A DNA stretch of 64,000 nucleotides from assembly GCF_026343125.1 (NCBI RefSeq), contig NZ_JAPEMB010000001.1:1488001-1552000 (forward strand). Direction: 5' to 3'. This DNA comes from Streptomyces sp. NBC_00094 (GTDB lineage Bacteria; Actinomycetota; Actinomycetes; Streptomycetales; Streptomycetaceae). The translations under genes were made by a program, and so were the position numbers. How positions within the stretch are numbered: the stretch's first letter is position 1; every line of letters begins with the position of its first letter. Under the pieces are notes generated by a model. That model did no database searches, had not been told where the DNA came from, and was given only the letters and a program-made list of their open reading frames with translations. Positions 17,956-26,151 of the stretch are shown piece after piece.

Positions 17956-18503
17956 TCCTCCTCGACCTCGACGTGGTCCGCGACGGCGACGACGACGAGG
18001 CGGGTGCCGGGCTCGGTGGCGCGCCAGCGGTGCCGTACGCCCCCGGAGAGGTAGAGCGTGTCGCCGCGGCCCAGCCGGTGGGCACGGCCCTCGGCCTCGA
18101 CCTCGGCGGCGCCGTCGGCCACGTACAGCAACTCGTCGTTCCGGTGCTGGAATTCGCGGCCCGCGTCCTGTTCGCCGGTGAACTCCAGGGCGTGCAGTTG
18201 GTGGCGTGCCCGGACGAGGCGCCGGACGCCCGGGGGCAGCTCCGGGGAGTGCTCCTCGGCCCGTACGACATCGACGGTCCTGGCGGCCTCGGCGGCTGCG
18301 AGGAGTTCACCGGCGGTGGTCTCCAGGGCTCCGGCGACGAGCTCGAGGGAGCGGCGGCTCGGCCGCGCGCGCTCGTTCTCGATCTGGCTGAGGAAGGGCA
18401 CGGAGAGACCGCTGCGGGAGGCGACGACGGCCAGCGTGAGCTGGAGCGATCGGCGGCGCCTCTTGACGGCCGCGCCCACGCGGGGTGATTCCTTCTCGTC
18501 CAT
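17952..18503 (-). CDS. XRE-cupin transcriptional regulator
   Basis: 183 residues. HTH_XRE 'VGAAVKRRRRSLQLTLAVVASRSGLSVPFLSQIENERARPSRRSLELVAGAL' (about 9-61), then a cupin domain ('EFQHRNDELLYVADGAAEVEAEG...LGRGDTLYLSGGVRHRW') that usually binds a small ligand or metal. First gene of a two-gene operon with the metal-receptor gene. Confidence 0.87.
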   Translation of the reverse strand: MDEKESPRVGAAVKRRRRSLQLTLAVVASRSGLSVPFLSQIENERARPSRRSLELVAGALETTAGELLAAAEAARTVDVVRAEEHSPELPPGVRRLVRARHQLHALEFTGEQDAGREFQHRNDELLYVADGAAEVEAEGRAHRLGRGDTLYLSGGVRHRWRATEPGTRLVVVAVADHVEVEEE

Positions 18504-18585
18504 GTCGGCTCCCTCCCTCGTGCCTCGTACCGGTCGGTTACCTGCACCTTACGCAGCTTTGGCTCCGGGTTTCGCGTCGTGACGA

Positions 18586-18625
18586 AAAGGGGTGGCCGCC
18601 GAATACACTCGGCGACCACCCCTTT
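18586..18625 (-). terminator. Terminator of the betaine-type ABC operon
   Basis: AAAGGGGTGG...CCACCCCTTT stem continuing as GCCGA/TCGGC around a 6-nt loop, with one 2-nt internal mismatch. Lies 33 nt past the fusion gene's stop codon. Confidence 0.75.
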
Positions 18626-18657
18626 CCGGACAGGGACGGATCCCGGCCCTCCGGGCC

Positions 18658-20466
18658 CTACTGCGGGGCGAGCTTCTCCGCCAGGCCGGGGTTGTGGTCC
18701 AGCCAGTCGCGGACGGCCTGCTGCTCCTTGCCCTTGCCGGTCTCCTGGATGGCGGCTTCGAGGTCCGTGAGCTGCTTCTCGGTCAGCTCGAAGTTCCTCA
18801 GCCAGGCGCCGACCTCGGGGTTCTCGGCGGCGAAGCCCTTGCGGGCGAGGGTGTGGACGCCGTCGCCCTTGCCCCAGGTGCCCTTGGGGTCGGCGAGCTT
18901 CTTCAGGTCGTGGGCGGAGTAGGCCCAGTGCGGCGACCAGAGGGTGACGACGACGGGCTCCTTGCGCTCGTACGCGCGCTTCAGCTCGGCCAGCATGCCG
19001 GGGGTGGAGCCGTCGACGACCTCGTACTCGCCCTCAAGGCCGTACTCCTTGAGCACCTTGTCCTTGAGGATGCCCATCATTCCGGCGCTCGGCTCGATGC
19101 CGACGATGCGGCCCTTGAACTGTCCCGCCTTCCCCTTGAGGTCGGCGAGCGAGTCGACGCCCTTGACGTACGAGGGGACGGCGAGCTCCAGGGAGGTGGG
19201 GCCGTACCAGGAGCCGAGGTCTTCGAGCTTGTTCCCGTACTTCTCCCAGTACTGGGCGTGGGTGACGGGGAGCCAGGCGTCGGTCTGGAAGTCGAGCTGC
19301 CCGCCGGCCAGACCGGTGTAGAGGGCGCCGGCCTCCAGCTGCTTGGTGTCGACCTCGTAGCCGCGTCGCTCCAGGAGCTCCTTCCAGAGGTACGTGGAGG
19401 CGATGCCCTCGTCCCAGGGGATGTAGCCGATGCTGATCTTCTTGCCGTGGCCGCTGTTCGGGCCGGCGGCGGTGGTGGAGGTCGCGCCGCCGGAGCCGAG
19501 GTAGCCCGTACCGCCGGCGACGAGGGCCAGGACGACGACGCCGACGAGAGCGGTGACGGGCTGCGGGCGGTGGGCCCAGAGCTTCGCGCCGGGCCGCTTG
19601 GCGCTCGCGGCGCGCGCCTTGGCGGCGGCGCGGCGGCCCAGCGGGGAGACCTGGCGGCCGAGCGCACCGGTCATCCGGTCCAGGTACATGGCGAGGACGA
19701 CGATGGAGACGCCGGCCTCGAAGCCGAGGCCGATGTCGACGTTGCCGATGGCGCGGTAGACCGCGCCGCCGAGGCCGCCGCCGCCGACCATGCCCGCGAT
19801 GACGACCATGGACAGGCCGAGCATGATGACCTGGTTGACGCCCGCCATGATCGTCGGCAGGGCGAGCGGGAGCTGCACGCGAAGCAGGGTGTCGCGCGGG
19901 GTGGTGCCGAAGGCCTCGGCGGCCTCGACGAGTTCGCCGTCGACCTGGCGGATGCCGAGCTCGGTCATCCGGACGCCCGGGGGCAGGGCGAAGACGATGG
20001 TGGCGATGATGCCGGGGACGACGCCGACGCCGAAGAAGATGATGCCGGGGATGAGGTAGACCATCGCCGGCATGGTCTGCATGAAGTCGAGGACGGGCCG
20101 CAGGACGGCGCTGACCGTCGCGGAGCGGGCCGCCCAGATGCCCAGCGGGACGGCGATCACCAGCGTCACGAGGGTGGCGACGAGGACGAGGGAGAGCGTC
20201 GCCATGGCCTCGTCCCACAGCTGGACCGAGTCGACGAGCGCGAAGCCGGCGAAGGCGAGGACACCGGCGGCGAGGCCGCGCAGCCACCAGGCGACGACGG
20301 CGAGGATGCCGGCGAAGAGCAGCGGCTGGGGTGCGGAGAGGACTGCGTCGATGCCGTCGTAGAGGCCGGTGACACCGGTGCTGACGGCGTCGAAGAGCCA
20401 GGAGAACTGCGCCTGGAGCCAGTCGACGGAGCTGTCGACCCACTCGCCGAGGGGGAGCCTAGGCAC
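18658..20466 (-). CDS. Glycine betaine/choline ABC transporter, permease fused to substrate-binding domain
   Basis: 602 residues. Residues 1-290: ProW-like permease with about 6 helices and the EAA-type loop 'EAAEAFGTTPRDTLLRVQLPLALPTIMAGVNQ'. A further helix near 310-330 leads to the OpuAC-like binding domain (about 345-602: 'KKISIGYIPWDEGIASTYLWKELLERRGYEVDTKQLEAG', 'DFQTDAWLP', 'PHWAYSAHDLKKL'), where aromatic residues cage a quaternary ammonium. GTG at 20466 overlaps the ATPase stop by 8 bp and has AGGAGGTGA upstream. Likely imports an osmoprotectant. Confidence 0.9.
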   Translation of the reverse strand: MPRLPLGEWVDSSVDWLQAQFSWLFDAVSTGVTGLYDGIDAVLSAPQPLLFAGILAVVAWWLRGLAAGVLAFAGFALVDSVQLWDEAMATLSLVLVATLVTLVIAVPLGIWAARSATVSAVLRPVLDFMQTMPAMVYLIPGIIFFGVGVVPGIIATIVFALPPGVRMTELGIRQVDGELVEAAEAFGTTPRDTLLRVQLPLALPTIMAGVNQVIMLGLSMVVIAGMVGGGGLGGAVYRAIGNVDIGLGFEAGVSIVVLAMYLDRMTGALGRQVSPLGRRAAAKARAASAKRPGAKLWAHRPQPVTALVGVVVLALVAGGTGYLGSGGATSTTAAGPNSGHGKKISIGYIPWDEGIASTYLWKELLERRGYEVDTKQLEAGALYTGLAGGQLDFQTDAWLPVTHAQYWEKYGNKLEDLGSWYGPTSLELAVPSYVKGVDSLADLKGKAGQFKGRIVGIEPSAGMMGILKDKVLKEYGLEGEYEVVDGSTPGMLAELKRAYERKEPVVVTLWSPHWAYSAHDLKKLADPKGTWGKGDGVHTLARKGFAAENPEVGAWLRNFELTEKQLTDLEAAIQETGKGKEQQAVRDWLDHNPGLAEKLAPQ

Positions 20467-21580
20467 GGGCGGTCACCTCCTGGACGCCCGTCGGGACATC
20501 CTTCCGGACGCCCGTCCGGACATCCTTCTGGACGCCCGTCTGGACGTCCTTCGCTGCGAGTCCGCCCAGGACGCCGAGGAGGCGTTCCGTGGGGACGACT
20601 CCGAGGACCGTGCCGTCGGAGTCCTCGACGGTCACGGGGTGCGGGGCCAGGGCGGCGACGGCGCACAGGTCGGCGACGAGAGTGTCGGGCCCGACCGGCC
20701 GACAGGCGCAGTCGGCGGGGCAGTCGGCCGGGAGGGCGCCCTCGGTCATGACGGCGGCGGCGGTGAGCACCCGGGAGCGGTCGACGTCCTGGATGAAGGA
20801 GGCGACGTAGTCGTCGGCGGGGCGCACGAGGATGTCCTCGGCGGTACCGAGCTGGACGATCCGGCCGTCGCGCATGACGGCGATCCGGTCGCCGATGCGC
20901 ATGGCCTCGTTGAGGTCGTGGGTGATGAAGACGATGGTCTTCTTCAGCCGCTGCTGCAGGACGAGGAGCTGGTCCTGCATGTCGCGGCGGATGAGCGGGT
21001 CGAGCGCGCTGAAGGACTCGTCCATGAGGAGCAGGTCGGCGTCGGTGGCGAGGGCGCGGGCCAGGCCGACGCGCTGCTGCATGCCACCGGAGAGCTCGTC
21101 GGGCCAGGACTTCTCCCAGCCGGCGAGGCCGCAGAGCCCGAGGGCCTCGGTGGCGCGGGACTCGCGCTCGGCGCGCGGGACGCCCTGGACCTCCAGGCCG
21201 TAGCCGGCGTTCTCCAGGACGTTGCGGTGCGGGAACAGTGCGAAGTGCTGGAAGACCATGCTGATCTTGGTGGACCGCACGGTGCGCAGCTCGCGGGGGG
21301 AGAGCGCGGTGAGGTCGCGGCCGTCGAAGAGGACCCGTCCCGCAGTGGGTTCGAGCAGGCCGTTCAGCATCCGGAGGAGGGTGGACTTCCCGGAGCCGGA
21401 CAGGCCCATCACGACGAAGATCTGACCGGGTTCGACGACGAAGCCGGCGTCGACGACGGCGGCCGTCGTCCCTTCGGCCCGCAGTTCCTCGCGGTCGGCG
21501 CCGTCGGCGAGGCGCCGGACGGCTTCGTCGGGTCGTCTGCCGAAGACCTTGTACAGATGGTCGGCCTGGAGCCTGGACAC
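20459..21580 (-). CDS. Glycine betaine/proline ABC transporter ATPase (ProV/OpuAA type)
   Basis: 373 residues. Walker A GLSGSGKST, Q-loop 'VFQHFALFPH', signature LSGGMQQR, Walker B LLLMDE and H-loop THD are intact. After residue 250 a CBS-like regulatory part and a Cys-rich piece (DCPADCACRP) follow, then a C-terminal tail of 'KDVxTGVx' repeats. The GTG at 21580 has GTGAGG 6 nt upstream and is preferred to a GTG at 21586. Overlaps the fused permease gene. Confidence 0.88.
   Translation of the reverse strand: MSRLQADHLYKVFGRRPDEAVRRLADGADREELRAEGTTAAVVDAGFVVEPGQIFVVMGLSGSGKSTLLRMLNGLLEPTAGRVLFDGRDLTALSPRELRTVRSTKISMVFQHFALFPHRNVLENAGYGLEVQGVPRAERESRATEALGLCGLAGWEKSWPDELSGGMQQRVGLARALATDADLLLMDESFSALDPLIRRDMQDQLLVLQQRLKKTIVFITHDLNEAMRIGDRIAVMRDGRIVQLGTAEDILVRPADDYVASFIQDVDRSRVLTAAAVMTEGALPADCPADCACRPVGPDTLVADLCAVAALAPHPVTVEDSDGTVLGVVPTERLLGVLGGLAAKDVQTGVQKDVRTGVRKDVPTGVQEVTARA
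20480..20551. repeat. 24-bp tandem repeat, 3 copies, in the 3' end of the ATPase gene
   Basis: Units at 20480, 20504 and 20528 (for example CTGGACGCCCGTCGGGACAT plus CCTT) encode the 8-residue units KDVQTGVQ, KDVRTGVR and KDVPTGVQ, ending 6 codons before the stop. Confidence 0.9.
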
Positions 21581-21670
21581 ATACACCTCACGGGTAGCGA
21601 CGAGAACGGCCCCGCCACCCCCGCGCGGCCGGGCCGTGGAGCGGTGCGGGATCGGCCCGCGGCCCGTCGC

Positions 21671-21700
21671 GTACGGGAATTCCGTTGTTGAATTCCGTAC
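21671..21700. promoter_or_regulatory. Inverted repeat GTACGG(G)AATTC / GAATTCCGTAC
   Basis: 11-bp arms (one bulged G) around CGTTGTT, about 90 nt upstream of the ABC transporter ATPase start. An osmotic or other operator is possible. Confidence 0.45.
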
Positions 21701-21754
21701 CGGGTTCCGCTCCGGGCTCGCGCCTGCCCGGCTTCACAGGGTGCAAACGCAAAG

Positions 21755-21768
21755 GTGACGGGGGTCAC
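21755..21768. promoter_or_regulatory. CRP-like palindrome GTGACGGGGGTCAC
   Basis: Fits the Streptomyces Crp pattern GTG-N6-GNCAC as I recall it. Lies in the divergent region upstream of both the ABC operon and the exonuclease. Confidence 0.4.
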
Positions 21769-21912
21769 GCGAGGGTGCGGCATGGGGACTCGGGAACGTT
21801 CGCCTCCGGGCCCGGCGAGTGAGCCGAAGGGGCGCGCCGGGGGAACGGCCCCGAGCGCGCGGAGGCCCCGACGAAGGAGGGGCCGAGCACGATCGGGGCC
21901 GTGAGCCCGGCT

Positions 21913-21984
21913 GGAGCGCCCCGGAGGCGAACCGAGCCTTAAAAAGGGGGAGCGCCCCGGAGGCGAACCGAGCCCTAAAATCGA
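21913..21984. repeat. 36-bp direct duplication just before the exonuclease start
   Basis: GGAGCGCCCCGGAGGCGAAC plus CGAGCC at 21913-21938 and again at 21949-21974, each followed by TTAAAAA or CTAAAAT. The second copy ends 14 nt before the GTG start. Confidence 0.9.
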
Positions 21985-21988
21985 GCGG

Positions 21989-22909
21989 GTGACGCGACGC
22001 CTGATGCTCCTCGACACCGCCAGCCTCTACTTCCGCGCGTACTTCGGCGTGCCGGACTCGGTCCGGGCCCCCGACGGCACCCCCGTCAACGCCGTCCGCG
22101 GACTCCTCGACTTCATCACCCGGCTCGTCCAGGACCACCACCCGGACGACCTGGTGGCCTGCTGGGACGAGGACTGGCGGCCGCAGTGGCGGGTCGACCT
22201 GATCCCCTCGTACAAGGCGCACCGGGTGGCGGTCGAGACGGAGACCGGCCCGGACGAGGAGGAGATCCCGGACACGCTCTCCCCGCAGGTGCCGGTGATC
22301 GAGGAGGTCCTGGCGGCGCTCGGCATCGCCCGGATCGGCTCCGCGGGGTACGAGGCGGACGACGTGATCGGGACGCTGGCGGGCCGCGCCGAGGGGCCGG
22401 TGGACATCGTCACGGGCGACCGGGACCTGTTCCAGCTGGTGGACGACGCGCGCGGGGTACGCGTGCTGTACCCGCGCAAGGGCGTCGGCGACTGCGACCT
22501 GGTGGACGCGGAGCTGATCCGTACGAAGTACGGGGTGCGCCCCGACCAGTACGCGGACTTCGCGGCGCTGCGCGGGGACGCGAGCGACGGGCTGCCCGGG
22601 GTGAAGGGCATCGGGGAGAAGACGGCCGCGCAGCTGATCACGGAGTACGGGGACCTGGCGGGCGTACGGGCGGCGGCCGAGGACCGGACGTCGAAGCTGA
22701 CGCCCGCCAAGCGGCGCGGCATCGTGGAGGCGGCCGCCTACCTGGACGTGGCGCCGACGGTGGTGCGGGTCGCCGGGGACGTACCGCTGCCCGCGTTCGA
22801 CCCGGCCCTGCCGTCGGAGCCCCGCGACCCGGCGGCGCTGGACGCGCTGGTGAAGCGCTGGGGTCTGGGCGGGGCGGTGGGGCGGCTGCTTCCGGTACTC
22901 GAACGCTGA
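21989..22909 (+). CDS. 5'-3' exonuclease (stand-alone PolI-like flap nuclease)
   Basis: 306 residues. 'LLDTASLYFRAYFG' (metal Asp), 'EADDVIGTLAGRA', 'DIVTGDRDLFQLV' (Asp cluster) and the H3TH DNA-binding motif 'LPGVKGIGEKTAAQLITEYG' are intact; no polymerase domain. The family removes RNA primers or 5' flaps. GTG start at 21989. Single-gene unit between the ABC operon and the siderophore gene. Confidence 0.9.
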   Translation: MTRRLMLLDTASLYFRAYFGVPDSVRAPDGTPVNAVRGLLDFITRLVQDHHPDDLVACWDEDWRPQWRVDLIPSYKAHRVAVETETGPDEEEIPDTLSPQVPVIEEVLAALGIARIGSAGYEADDVIGTLAGRAEGPVDIVTGDRDLFQLVDDARGVRVLYPRKGVGDCDLVDAELIRTKYGVRPDQYADFAALRGDASDGLPGVKGIGEKTAAQLITEYGDLAGVRAAAEDRTSKLTPAKRRGIVEAAAYLDVAPTVVRVAGDVPLPAFDPALPSEPRDPAALDALVKRWGLGGAVGRLLPVLER

Positions 22910-22938
22910 TCCACTCTGGGCGGTGCAGCGCCAGGGTG

Positions 22939-22957
22939 CTAGCTTAGGCATACCTAA
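22939..22957. promoter_or_regulatory. Iron box (DmdR/DtxR-type operator)
   Basis: The 19-mer CTAGCTTAGGCATACCTAA matches the known TTAGGTTAGGCTAACCTAA consensus at 15 positions and contains the interrupted palindrome CTTAGG-CATA-CCTAAG. It lies 25 nt before the siderophore-interacting protein start. Confidence 0.85.
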
Positions 22958-22982
22958 GTTCGTCGAGTCAGGAGAGCCCCTC

Positions 22983-23819
22983 GTGGCAGAGCAGCCGGCC
23001 CGCAAGGCACCGAAGGCCACCGAAGCGCGTGTGGTGCGCACCGAGCGGATCACCCCGCACATGGTGCGGGTCGTCCTGGGAGGCCCCGGGCTCGACGCCT
23101 TCGAGGTCGGCGAGTACACCGACCACTACGTGAAGCTGCTCTTCGCCCCCGAGGGGGTGGCCTACCCGGAGCCGTTCGACATGGATCGGATCCGGGAGGA
23201 GTTTCCCCGCGAGCAGTGGCCGACGACGCGGACGTACACGGTACGGGCCTGGGATCCGGTCCACCGCGAGCTGACCGTCGACTTCGTCGTCCACGGCGAC
23301 GAGGGCCTCGCGGGCCCGTGGGCGGCGCGGGCCCAGGCGGGCGACACGATGCGCTTCCTCGGCCCGGGCGGCGGGTACGCGCCGGACACGGCGGCCGACT
23401 GGCATCTGCTCGCGGGCGACGAGAGCGCGCTGCCGGCGATCGCGGTGGCGCTGGAGCGGCTGCCCGCGGGGTCGCGGGTGCACGCCTTCATCGAGGTGGC
23501 GGACTCCTCGGAGGAGCAGAAGTTCGCGACGGCGGCGGGGGTGGACGTCACCTGGCTGCACCGCGGCGACCGCCCGGCGGGCGAGGCCGTCGTCGCGGCC
23601 GTGCGGGAGCTGGACTTCCCGGCCGGTGACGTCCACGCCTTCGTCCACGGCGAGGCGGGCTTCGTGAAGGACCTCCGCCGGCACCTGCGGATGGAGCGCG
23701 GGGTGGCACGCGAGCGGCTGTCGATCTCGGGGTACTGGCGTCTGGGGAAGACGGACGAGGCGTGGCGCGCGATCAAGCGCGAGTGGAACGACCAGGTGGA
23801 GCGCGAGCAGGAGAACTGA
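22983..23819 (+). CDS. Siderophore-interacting protein (FAD ferric-siderophore reductase)
   Basis: 278 residues. FAD-binding 'WPTTRTYTVRAWDP' (R-x-Y-T/S motif), 'DFVVHGDEGLAGPWAARAQAGDTMRFLGPGGGYAPD', and the C-terminal 'GYWRLGKTDEAWRAIKREW' mark the ViuB/SIP family, which releases iron by reducing ferric siderophores in the cytoplasm. GTG at 22983 with GGAGAG. The iron box in the promoter predicts repression when iron is plentiful. Confidence 0.92.
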   Translation: MAEQPARKAPKATEARVVRTERITPHMVRVVLGGPGLDAFEVGEYTDHYVKLLFAPEGVAYPEPFDMDRIREEFPREQWPTTRTYTVRAWDPVHRELTVDFVVHGDEGLAGPWAARAQAGDTMRFLGPGGGYAPDTAADWHLLAGDESALPAIAVALERLPAGSRVHAFIEVADSSEEQKFATAAGVDVTWLHRGDRPAGEAVVAAVRELDFPAGDVHAFVHGEAGFVKDLRRHLRMERGVARERLSISGYWRLGKTDEAWRAIKREWNDQVEREQEN

Positions 23820-23834
23820 CGCGCGGACCACCGG

Positions 23835-23870
23835 AGAGGGGGGGGGGGCTGATGCCCCCACCCCCCTCTC
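23835..23870. terminator. Terminator between siderophore protein and convergent MerR gene
   Basis: GAGAGGGGGG...CCCCCCTCTC with a short loop. The eleven-G run may vary in length. Serves both convergent genes. Confidence 0.8.
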
Positions 23871-23883
23871 GCTTTCTCCGGGT

Positions 23884-24516
23884 TCAGGTCGCGCGGCCGA
23901 AGATCCGGTCCGAGGCGTCCACCTGCGCGAGCCGGCGCATCGCCGCGAAGATCGCGTCGCCGATGACCGTGCCGACGACCGCGCTCTCCACGAGTTCCTC
24001 GCGCGCCACGTGGTGCGCGACGTACTCCACGTCCGCCTGCGCCACCCGCTCCGCCGCGTCCGCGTACGCGCCCAGGACCTCGCGGAAGTCGCCGTGGCCG
24101 ACGCCTTCGAGGGCCGCGAGGGCCGTCGCCAGCGCCTCCCCCGCCGGGTTCTCCGGATAGGCGTGCCAGCCGCGCTCGGCGACCAGCTCCGCGACCTTCT
24201 TCCGCGCCTCCTCGATCCCGGCGCCGGGCTCGTGGTCGAAGCGCGGGAGCATCCGGCTCGCCACGACGCCCAGCACCTTGTGCACCGGCCGCTCGGGCTC
24301 GTCGACCGCCACGAGCACGTCGCGGATGCCCGCGACCGACAGGCCGCCCACGTCGAGGAGCGCCCGGATCAGGCGCAGCCGCCTGACGTGCGTCTCCCCG
24401 TACGAGGCCTGGTTCGGGCTCGTCAGCTCCCCGGCCGGCAGCAGCCCCTCCCGTACATAGAACTTGATCGTCGGTACGGACACCCCGGTCCTGCGACTCA
24501 ACTCTCCGATGCGCAC
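23884..24516 (-). CDS. MerR-family transcriptional regulator
   Basis: 210 residues. 'VRIGELSRRTGVSVPTIKFYVREGLLPAGELTSPNQASYGETHVRRLRLIRALLDVGGLSVAGIRDVL' is the winged HTH with dimer helix; the C-terminal domain (about 100-210) is helical with no Cys metal site, suggesting an organic ligand. The GTG at 24516 with AAGGTGA is preferred to a TTG at 24543. Divergent from a membrane-gene pair, with palindromes between. Confidence 0.87.
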   Translation of the reverse strand: MRIGELSRRTGVSVPTIKFYVREGLLPAGELTSPNQASYGETHVRRLRLIRALLDVGGLSVAGIRDVLVAVDEPERPVHKVLGVVASRMLPRFDHEPGAGIEEARKKVAELVAERGWHAYPENPAGEALATALAALEGVGHGDFREVLGAYADAAERVAQADVEYVAHHVAREELVESAVVGTVIGDAIFAAMRRLAQVDASDRIFGRAT

Positions 24517-24572
24517 CGCGCGTTCACCTTCCCGGTCTTTCAACGGCCTTGCCGACCGACATCCCCATCATA

Positions 24573-24610
24573 GATAGTGGAGCTATCAGATAGCGGCGAG
24601 TGCCACTATC
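24573..24610. promoter_or_regulatory. MerR operator candidates
   Basis: GATAG-TGGAG-CTATC (24573-24587) and the wider pair GATAGTGG (24573-24580) / CCACTATC (24603-24610), all in the divergent region 25 nt before the membrane gene start. Confidence 0.6.
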
Positions 24611-24634
24611 CATACTTTCCACGGGGGGATCCGT

Positions 24635-25603
24635 ATGTCTTCACCCGCGTTGAGGCCACTCGCCCGGCTGCACCGGCCGCTGGTCTGGTTCGCCGCCTCG
24701 ATGGTCGCGCTCGCGCTCGTCTCCGCCGTCGGTCTGGTCGTCGACGACCGGGTCCTGGTGGGCGCGCCGATCTGGACCAAGCCGTTCAAGTTCTCGGTCT
24801 CGCTGATCGCCTACACGCTCTCACTCGCCTGGATGCTCTCCCTGCTCGCCCCGCCCTCCCGCGCCCACCGCGTCGGCTGGTGGGCCGGAACCGTGGTCGC
24901 CGTCGCCTTGCTGGCCGAGATGGTGCTCATCACCCTCCAGGTGGTCCGCGGCACCCAGAGCCACTTCAACCACGCGACTCCCTTCGACAACGCGGTCTTC
25001 CAGATCATGGGAGCCAGCATCGCCGTCCTGTGGCTGAGCGCCCTGGTCATCGCGGTGCTCCTGCTGCGCGCCCGGATCCTCGACCGCGCCACCGCCTGGG
25101 CCGTCCGCCTCTCCTCACTCATCGCCCTCGCGGGCGCCGCCGTGGGCTTCCTGATGGTGCGTCCGACCCCGGAGCAGCTGGCTGTCGACGAACCTCCGAT
25201 CACCGGCTCCCACAGCGTCGGGGTCCCGGACGGCGGCCCCTCGATGCCGCTGACCGGCTGGTCGACCACCGGCGGCGACCTGCGCATACCGCACTTCTTC
25301 GGCATGCACGCGCTCCAGCTGCTCCCGCTGCTGCTGCTCGTCCTGGCCGCGCTCGCCCCGCGCTTCGCCCGCCTCGCCGACGAGCGGGTCCGTCTGCGCC
25401 TCACGCTCACGGCCTCGGGGGCGTACGCGGCGACCTTCGTCCTGCTGACCTGGCAGGCCCTGCGCGGCCAGGCCCTGTTCTCACCGGACGGCCTGACGCT
25501 CGCCGCAGCGGGCGCGATCGTGCTGCTCGGCGGCGCGGCGACAGCCCTGTCCCTCCGCGCCCCCTCCCCCGCTCCCACCCTCAACGAGAAGGTCTCGGCA
25601 TGA
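24635..25603 (+). CDS. Multi-pass integral membrane protein, unknown function
   Basis: 322 residues, about 8 hydrophobic helices. 'VLVGAPIWTKPFKFSVSLIAYTLSLAWML' and 'RGTQSHFNHATPFDNAVFQIMG' look conserved in Streptomyces homologues, as I recall, but I know no function. ATG at 24635 with a GGGGGGA ribosome site. Its stop overlaps the next gene's start (ATGA), so the two are translated together and are probably controlled by the divergent MerR protein. Confidence 0.85.
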   Translation: MSSPALRPLARLHRPLVWFAASMVALALVSAVGLVVDDRVLVGAPIWTKPFKFSVSLIAYTLSLAWMLSLLAPPSRAHRVGWWAGTVVAVALLAEMVLITLQVVRGTQSHFNHATPFDNAVFQIMGASIAVLWLSALVIAVLLLRARILDRATAWAVRLSSLIALAGAAVGFLMVRPTPEQLAVDEPPITGSHSVGVPDGGPSMPLTGWSTTGGDLRIPHFFGMHALQLLPLLLLVLAALAPRFARLADERVRLRLTLTASGAYAATFVLLTWQALRGQALFSPDGLTLAAAGAIVLLGGAATALSLRAPSPAPTLNEKVSA

Positions 25604-26037
25604 CCGGCTTCCTCTTCGAGCTGACGTTCCTCCTCGCGGCACCCGTCTGGCTCCTCATGGTCTTCGCGCCGGCGTGGCACGTCACCGAACGGATCGCCGC
25701 CTCACCCCTGACCGTCCTGCCGCTCCTGGCGCTGTGGGCCGTCCTGGCCGCCCCTGTCCTCCCGGAACTGTGGACGGCGGTGAGCAGCCCCGACCTCGAC
25801 ACCTTCCGAGAGCTGGCGACGCTCCCGAACGGTGCCGCGGCGATCTGGGCCCAGATCATCGCCTGGGACCTGCTGCTCGGCCAGTGGATCTACCGCGAGG
25901 GCCGCCGCCTCGCCCTCTCCCCCTTCCTGATGGCCCCCCTCCTCCTCCTGACGATCCTTCTCTCCCCCCTGGCCCTACCGCTCTTCCTCGCGCTACGAGC
26001 CACGAGGACCCGCAACACGGCCCCACGACCCGCCTGA
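25600..26037 (+). CDS. ABA4-like small membrane protein
   Basis: 145 residues, 4 helices: 'FELTFLLAAPVWLLMVFAPAW', 'LPLLALWAVLAAPVLP', 'AAIWAQIIAWDLLLGQWIYREGRRL' and 'PLLLLTILLSPLALPLFL'. The 'AWDLLxGxWIYREG' helix is typical of the ABA4-like family (plant ABA4 acts in neoxanthin formation); the bacterial role is unknown. The 114 bp after it hold no gene. Confidence 0.78.
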   Translation: MTGFLFELTFLLAAPVWLLMVFAPAWHVTERIAASPLTVLPLLALWAVLAAPVLPELWTAVSSPDLDTFRELATLPNGAAAIWAQIIAWDLLLGQWIYREGRRLALSPFLMAPLLLLTILLSPLALPLFLALRATRTRNTAPRPA

Positions 26038-26151
26038 ACCCACGGGGGCCGAGCAGGCTCGCCGCATGCGTGGCGCCGGGCCTCTTCGACCGGTTCCCAC
26101 AGGGGGCGACGGCCGACCCGAAGGACCCCGGTCTACCGCTCGGCGGCGTGC

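Larger units (their letters stand above)
21581..21988. other. 408-bp divergent intergenic region rich in direct and inverted repeats
   Basis: No coding sequence seen. It holds a GAATTC inverted repeat (21671-21700), a CRP-like palindrome (21755-21768), a 36-bp direct duplication (21913-21984) and, at about 21798-21812, an inverted copy of its core CCCGGAGGCGAAC. It must contain the promoters of the ABC operon and the exonuclease. Confidence 0.7.

Noticed and set aside
23841..23850. Sequencing error in the long G-run
   Set aside because: The run lies in a terminator stem outside genes and its complement C-run matches, so it looks real.
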